NCBI GenBank assembly: GCA_038124025.1
Contig: JAYPBC010000008.1
Coordinates: 7,865-71,864, forward strand
Origin: UBA1275 sp038124025
Lineage (GTDB): Bacteria; Bacteroidota; Rhodothermia; Balneolales; Balneolaceae
Reading direction: 5' to 3'
DNA: 64,000 nt
Part shown: positions 62,235 to 64,000 of the stretch, in pieces
How positions within the stretch are numbered: the first letter of the stretch is position 1
Layout of the letters: every line of letters starts with the position of its first letter
The notes under the pieces: generated by a model
Databases searched by the model: none
What the model saw: the letters and a program-made list of their open reading frames with translations, nothing else
Told to the model about the DNA's origin: nothing
Translations under genes and position numbers: made by a program

Positions 62235-63593
62235 TTAAAAGTTATTTAATCCAGCCATAACCTGAGCAAATTGAGAATTACCTTGCTCGAGCATGAGCTC
62301 AAGTTGAGTGAAAATATCTCGCTGTTTTTCTTCATAATCGGCCAGATATTTTTCTTCTTTTTCAATGTTTTTGTTCAACAAATCAATTTTATCACTCACA
62401 CCGTCTTCTAATGTATCAATAATTCCATCCGTTGAGGTATACCCTTGAAGATGAGTATAGATACTTTGGATAGGAGAACTACTTGTTGAAAAGAAAGTAT
62501 TTAAGTCACTTGGTGTATTTGCTAAAACGGTGTCTAATTTATCTGAATCTTCAACTGTCATATTACCACTATTATCAAAAGAAATACCAAGTTCGGATAA
62601 ATTAGTTATGGTACCTGATGTGGCATCTCCAATTACTAATTGACGTAATTGAGAAGAAAGGTCACGTATAGATCGTAGTTCTCTAAGTGGTCCTCGTGCA
62701 CCTGTTTCACCGTTTATAAATGTTTTATTTCGGATGTCAGTGTTAAGATCGTTATAAGCTTTTACAAAGTCGTCAAAGTTACTTCGTGCTTTTTCAGTAT
62801 CGCGCTCTATTTCTAAGGTTATAGCGGATGCACTTGTTTTCTTCAGTTCAAATGTCAGACCTGATATAGTATCATTTATCGTATTTGATGATCGCTGAAA
62901 ACTAACCCCGTTCATAGTAAATGCTGCATCAAGTTGATTTGTTGCAACTGGTCTAGTTGCATTGTCAAAAACGGTGGCTAATGAGCCGGATGTGTTAGCA
63001 ATCTGAACCCTTTTTGCTTCACCCGTTTCAGAACTACGAACAGAGAGCTGCACATTAGTTGAGTCTAGATCAAATACATTTACCTGCAAAGTTTCACCAA
63101 AGGCCGATTCTATAGCAGTTTTTAGATTATTTAAGACAGTTGAATTTGAATCTCCAGCGATTGGTGTTATTGAAATAGTGTGAGTAGTTCCATCTACTGT
63201 AATATCTACGGATCCATTACTATCTAAGTTAGTTCCTGCGGAAGTATAGCTAGCTGAAAGAAGATTATCTCTAGTTGCTAGGCGATCGATTGTCAACGAA
63301 AATTGATCTGGATCATCCAAATTTGCAGCTGAGGTTATTTCAACAACAGTATCATCAGAACTAGTTGATTTAACCGGTGTAAATGTATTATTGGTAGAAA
63401 GAGAATATTCTTTAATCATATTCTCCAAGGCGGAGATTTTAGAACTAACCTTCCCTAACTCAGTATTAATTTTATTCTGATCTCTTAAATCTGTTTGGTA
63501 CTGTACCTTTTTCTGACTTTCTAATTGAACAAGCTGTTGTACTATGCCTTCATATTGTCCAGATCTACTTATGATATTTGATACAGATGCCAT
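62235..63593 (-). CDS. fliD: filament cap protein FliD
   Basis: FliD (452 residues) is the filament cap. SRSGQYEGIVQQLVQLESQK is a variant of the FliD N-terminal motif (GLASGLDxxxxVxxLMxxE). LEKFRSNFDDFVKAYNDL-type sequence (RSNFDDFVKAYNDLNTDIRN) is the conserved central helix. GDATSGTITNLSELGISFDN, TVEDSDKLDTVLANTPSDLN and FTQLELMLEQGNSQFAQVM are the C-terminal signatures. A region at about 85-195 (HTISITPIAG and neighbours) looks like a hook/flagellin IN repeat. It is 9 bp behind fliS. Confidence 0.93.
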   Translation of the reverse strand: MASVSNIISRSGQYEGIVQQLVQLESQKKVQYQTDLRDQNKINTELGKVSSKISALENMIKEYSLSTNNTFTPVKSTSSDDTVVEITSAANLDDPDQFSLTIDRLATRDNLLSASYTSAGTNLDSNGSVDITVDGTTHTISITPIAGDSNSTVLNNLKTAIESAFGETLQVNVFDLDSTNVQLSVRSSETGEAKRVQIANTSGSLATVFDNATRPVATNQLDAAFTMNGVSFQRSSNTINDTISGLTFELKKTSASAITLEIERDTEKARSNFDDFVKAYNDLNTDIRNKTFINGETGARGPLRELRSIRDLSSQLRQLVIGDATSGTITNLSELGISFDNSGNMTVEDSDKLDTVLANTPSDLNTFFSTSSSPIQSIYTHLQGYTSTDGIIDTLEDGVSDKIDLLNKNIEKEEKYLADYEEKQRDIFTQLELMLEQGNSQFAQVMAGLNNF

Positions 63594-63602
63594 ATAAGAT
63601 TA

Positions 63603-63920
63603 TTAAACTGCTTGTTTTTTTAATTCTATTTGGGCTACCTCTTCCCAAGTTTCTCTCAGAGGGTTAAGCACCTCGATTACTTCCTGAAATTTAGATTCTT
63701 TCGCAAGTTGCTGGCAAAATCTATAAATCTCAAATAATTGAGCGGACAAATCGTAGTCAAAATTGAGGTAATGAATAAGCTCAGAAAGTAATGCGTTAAC
63801 TTTTTCGCCATCTTCGCGGTAACAATTTTGCGCAATCAAATCATACATCTTTACAACTAATTTTGTTGGATGTGAATTTAACACAGATTGCTGTTGATAT
63901 ATTTTATCAGGTGATAACAT
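63603..63920 (-). CDS. fliS: flagellin chaperone FliS-like protein
   Basis: This is a 105-residue four-helix-type protein. YQQQSVLNSHPTKLVVKMYD follows the FliS start (YxxxxVxTAxPxxLxxMLYD). NFDYDLSAQLFEIYRFCQQL fits the conserved D-x-x-x-x-A/S-x-x-L-x-x-L-Y region. FliS binds flagellin C-termini and prevents early polymerisation. It is shorter and more divergent than typical FliS (about 125-135). Its position next to fliD and behind a sigma-28 promoter supports the call. Flagellin should lie outside the window. Confidence 0.8.
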   Translation of the reverse strand: MLSPDKIYQQQSVLNSHPTKLVVKMYDLIAQNCYREDGEKVNALLSELIHYLNFDYDLSAQLFEIYRFCQQLAKESKFQEVIEVLNPLRETWEEVAQIELKKQAV

Positions 63921-63951
63921 AATGTACTTCTTTTGTTAAGATTCATAGAAG

Positions 63952-63978
63952 TTATCGGATCTAATGAATCGAACTTAA
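63952..63978 (-). promoter_or_regulatory. sigma-28 promoter upstream of fliS-fliD
   Basis: On the minus strand TTAAG (63978-63974), 14 nt, then TCCGATAA (63959-63952), one mismatch from GCCGATAA. It lies 31 bp before the fliS start and shares the spacing of the other two FliA sites. Confidence 0.75.
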
Positions 63979-64000
63979 CTGCTTATCTATACTTTTAATT

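Noticed and set aside
1..64000. CRISPR arrays, insertion sequences, integrases, phage genes, rRNA
   Set aside because: No regularly spaced repeats, transposase or integrase motifs or rRNA sequence were seen. The tRNA-Ser is not followed by any integrase or direct repeat that I can find.

Overview
The window is about 64 kb of low-GC, AT-rich chromosomal DNA from a Gram-negative, flagellated bacterium. YfhO-type and group 4 glycosyltransferase genes, an FeS (6-4) photolyase beside a class II photolyase, frequent TTG/GTG starts and few strong Shine-Dalgarno sites fit the Bacteroidota/Balneolota/Rhodothermota side of the tree. That placement is inference; no 16S gene is present. One run of 20 Ns (30894-30913) lies inside fliG, so the sequence comes from a scaffolded draft.

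Region 1 (1-14.5 kb) is ordinary chromosome: the end of an acyl-CoA synthetase, a glycosyltransferase and a YfhO-like membrane protein, gatC, the general PTS proteins HPr and enzyme I, a CBM48 mini-protein, a birA-tilS-hpt run, tRNA-Ser(GCU), a dipeptide epimerase, a hotdog thioesterase, a long-chain acyl-CoA ligase and a degenerate Gfo/Idh-type protein.

Region 2 (14.5-27 kb) is accessory: a probable broken gene for a secreted protein, an unrecognised 407-residue gene translationally coupled to a secreted TonB-C-domain protein, two neighbouring photolyases (FeS-type (6-4) and class II CPD), rarA, an FMN reductase, a PhoB-like response regulator with its membrane kinase, a 74-residue stand-alone HisKA-like protein and a soluble histidine kinase next to the flagellar genes.

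Region 3 (27-64 kb) is an almost complete flagellar cluster. Rightward: flgB-flgC-orf-fliE-F-G-H-I-J-motE-like-fliK-flgD-flgE, then motA-motB-fliL-M-N-O-P-Q-R. Leftward: flhB-flhA-flhF-flhG-small membrane protein-fliA-orf. Rightward again: flgF-G-A-H-I-J-N-K-L and a glycosyltransferase/TPR protein. Leftward: an NtrC-type sigma-54 regulator, and fliS-fliD-FliT-like-FlgM-like. FlgH, FlgI and FlgA indicate an envelope-spanning PL-ring flagellum. No flagellin (fliC) and no chemotaxis genes are in the window.

Regulation can be read from the DNA. A near-consensus sigma-54 promoter precedes flgB and a weaker one precedes flgF, matching the NtrC-type activator and kinase. Three sigma-28 (FliA) promoters with an identical 14-nt spacer precede fliS-fliD, the FliT-like gene and a small gene downstream of fliA. 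This suggests a sigma-54 to sigma-28 cascade like those of Vibrio and Pseudomonas. The main oddities are an FlhF without its GTPase P-loop, a domain shared by FlgE and FlgL, a FliM without the CheY-binding motif, an FlgH with no cysteine, and the stand-alone HisKA protein.
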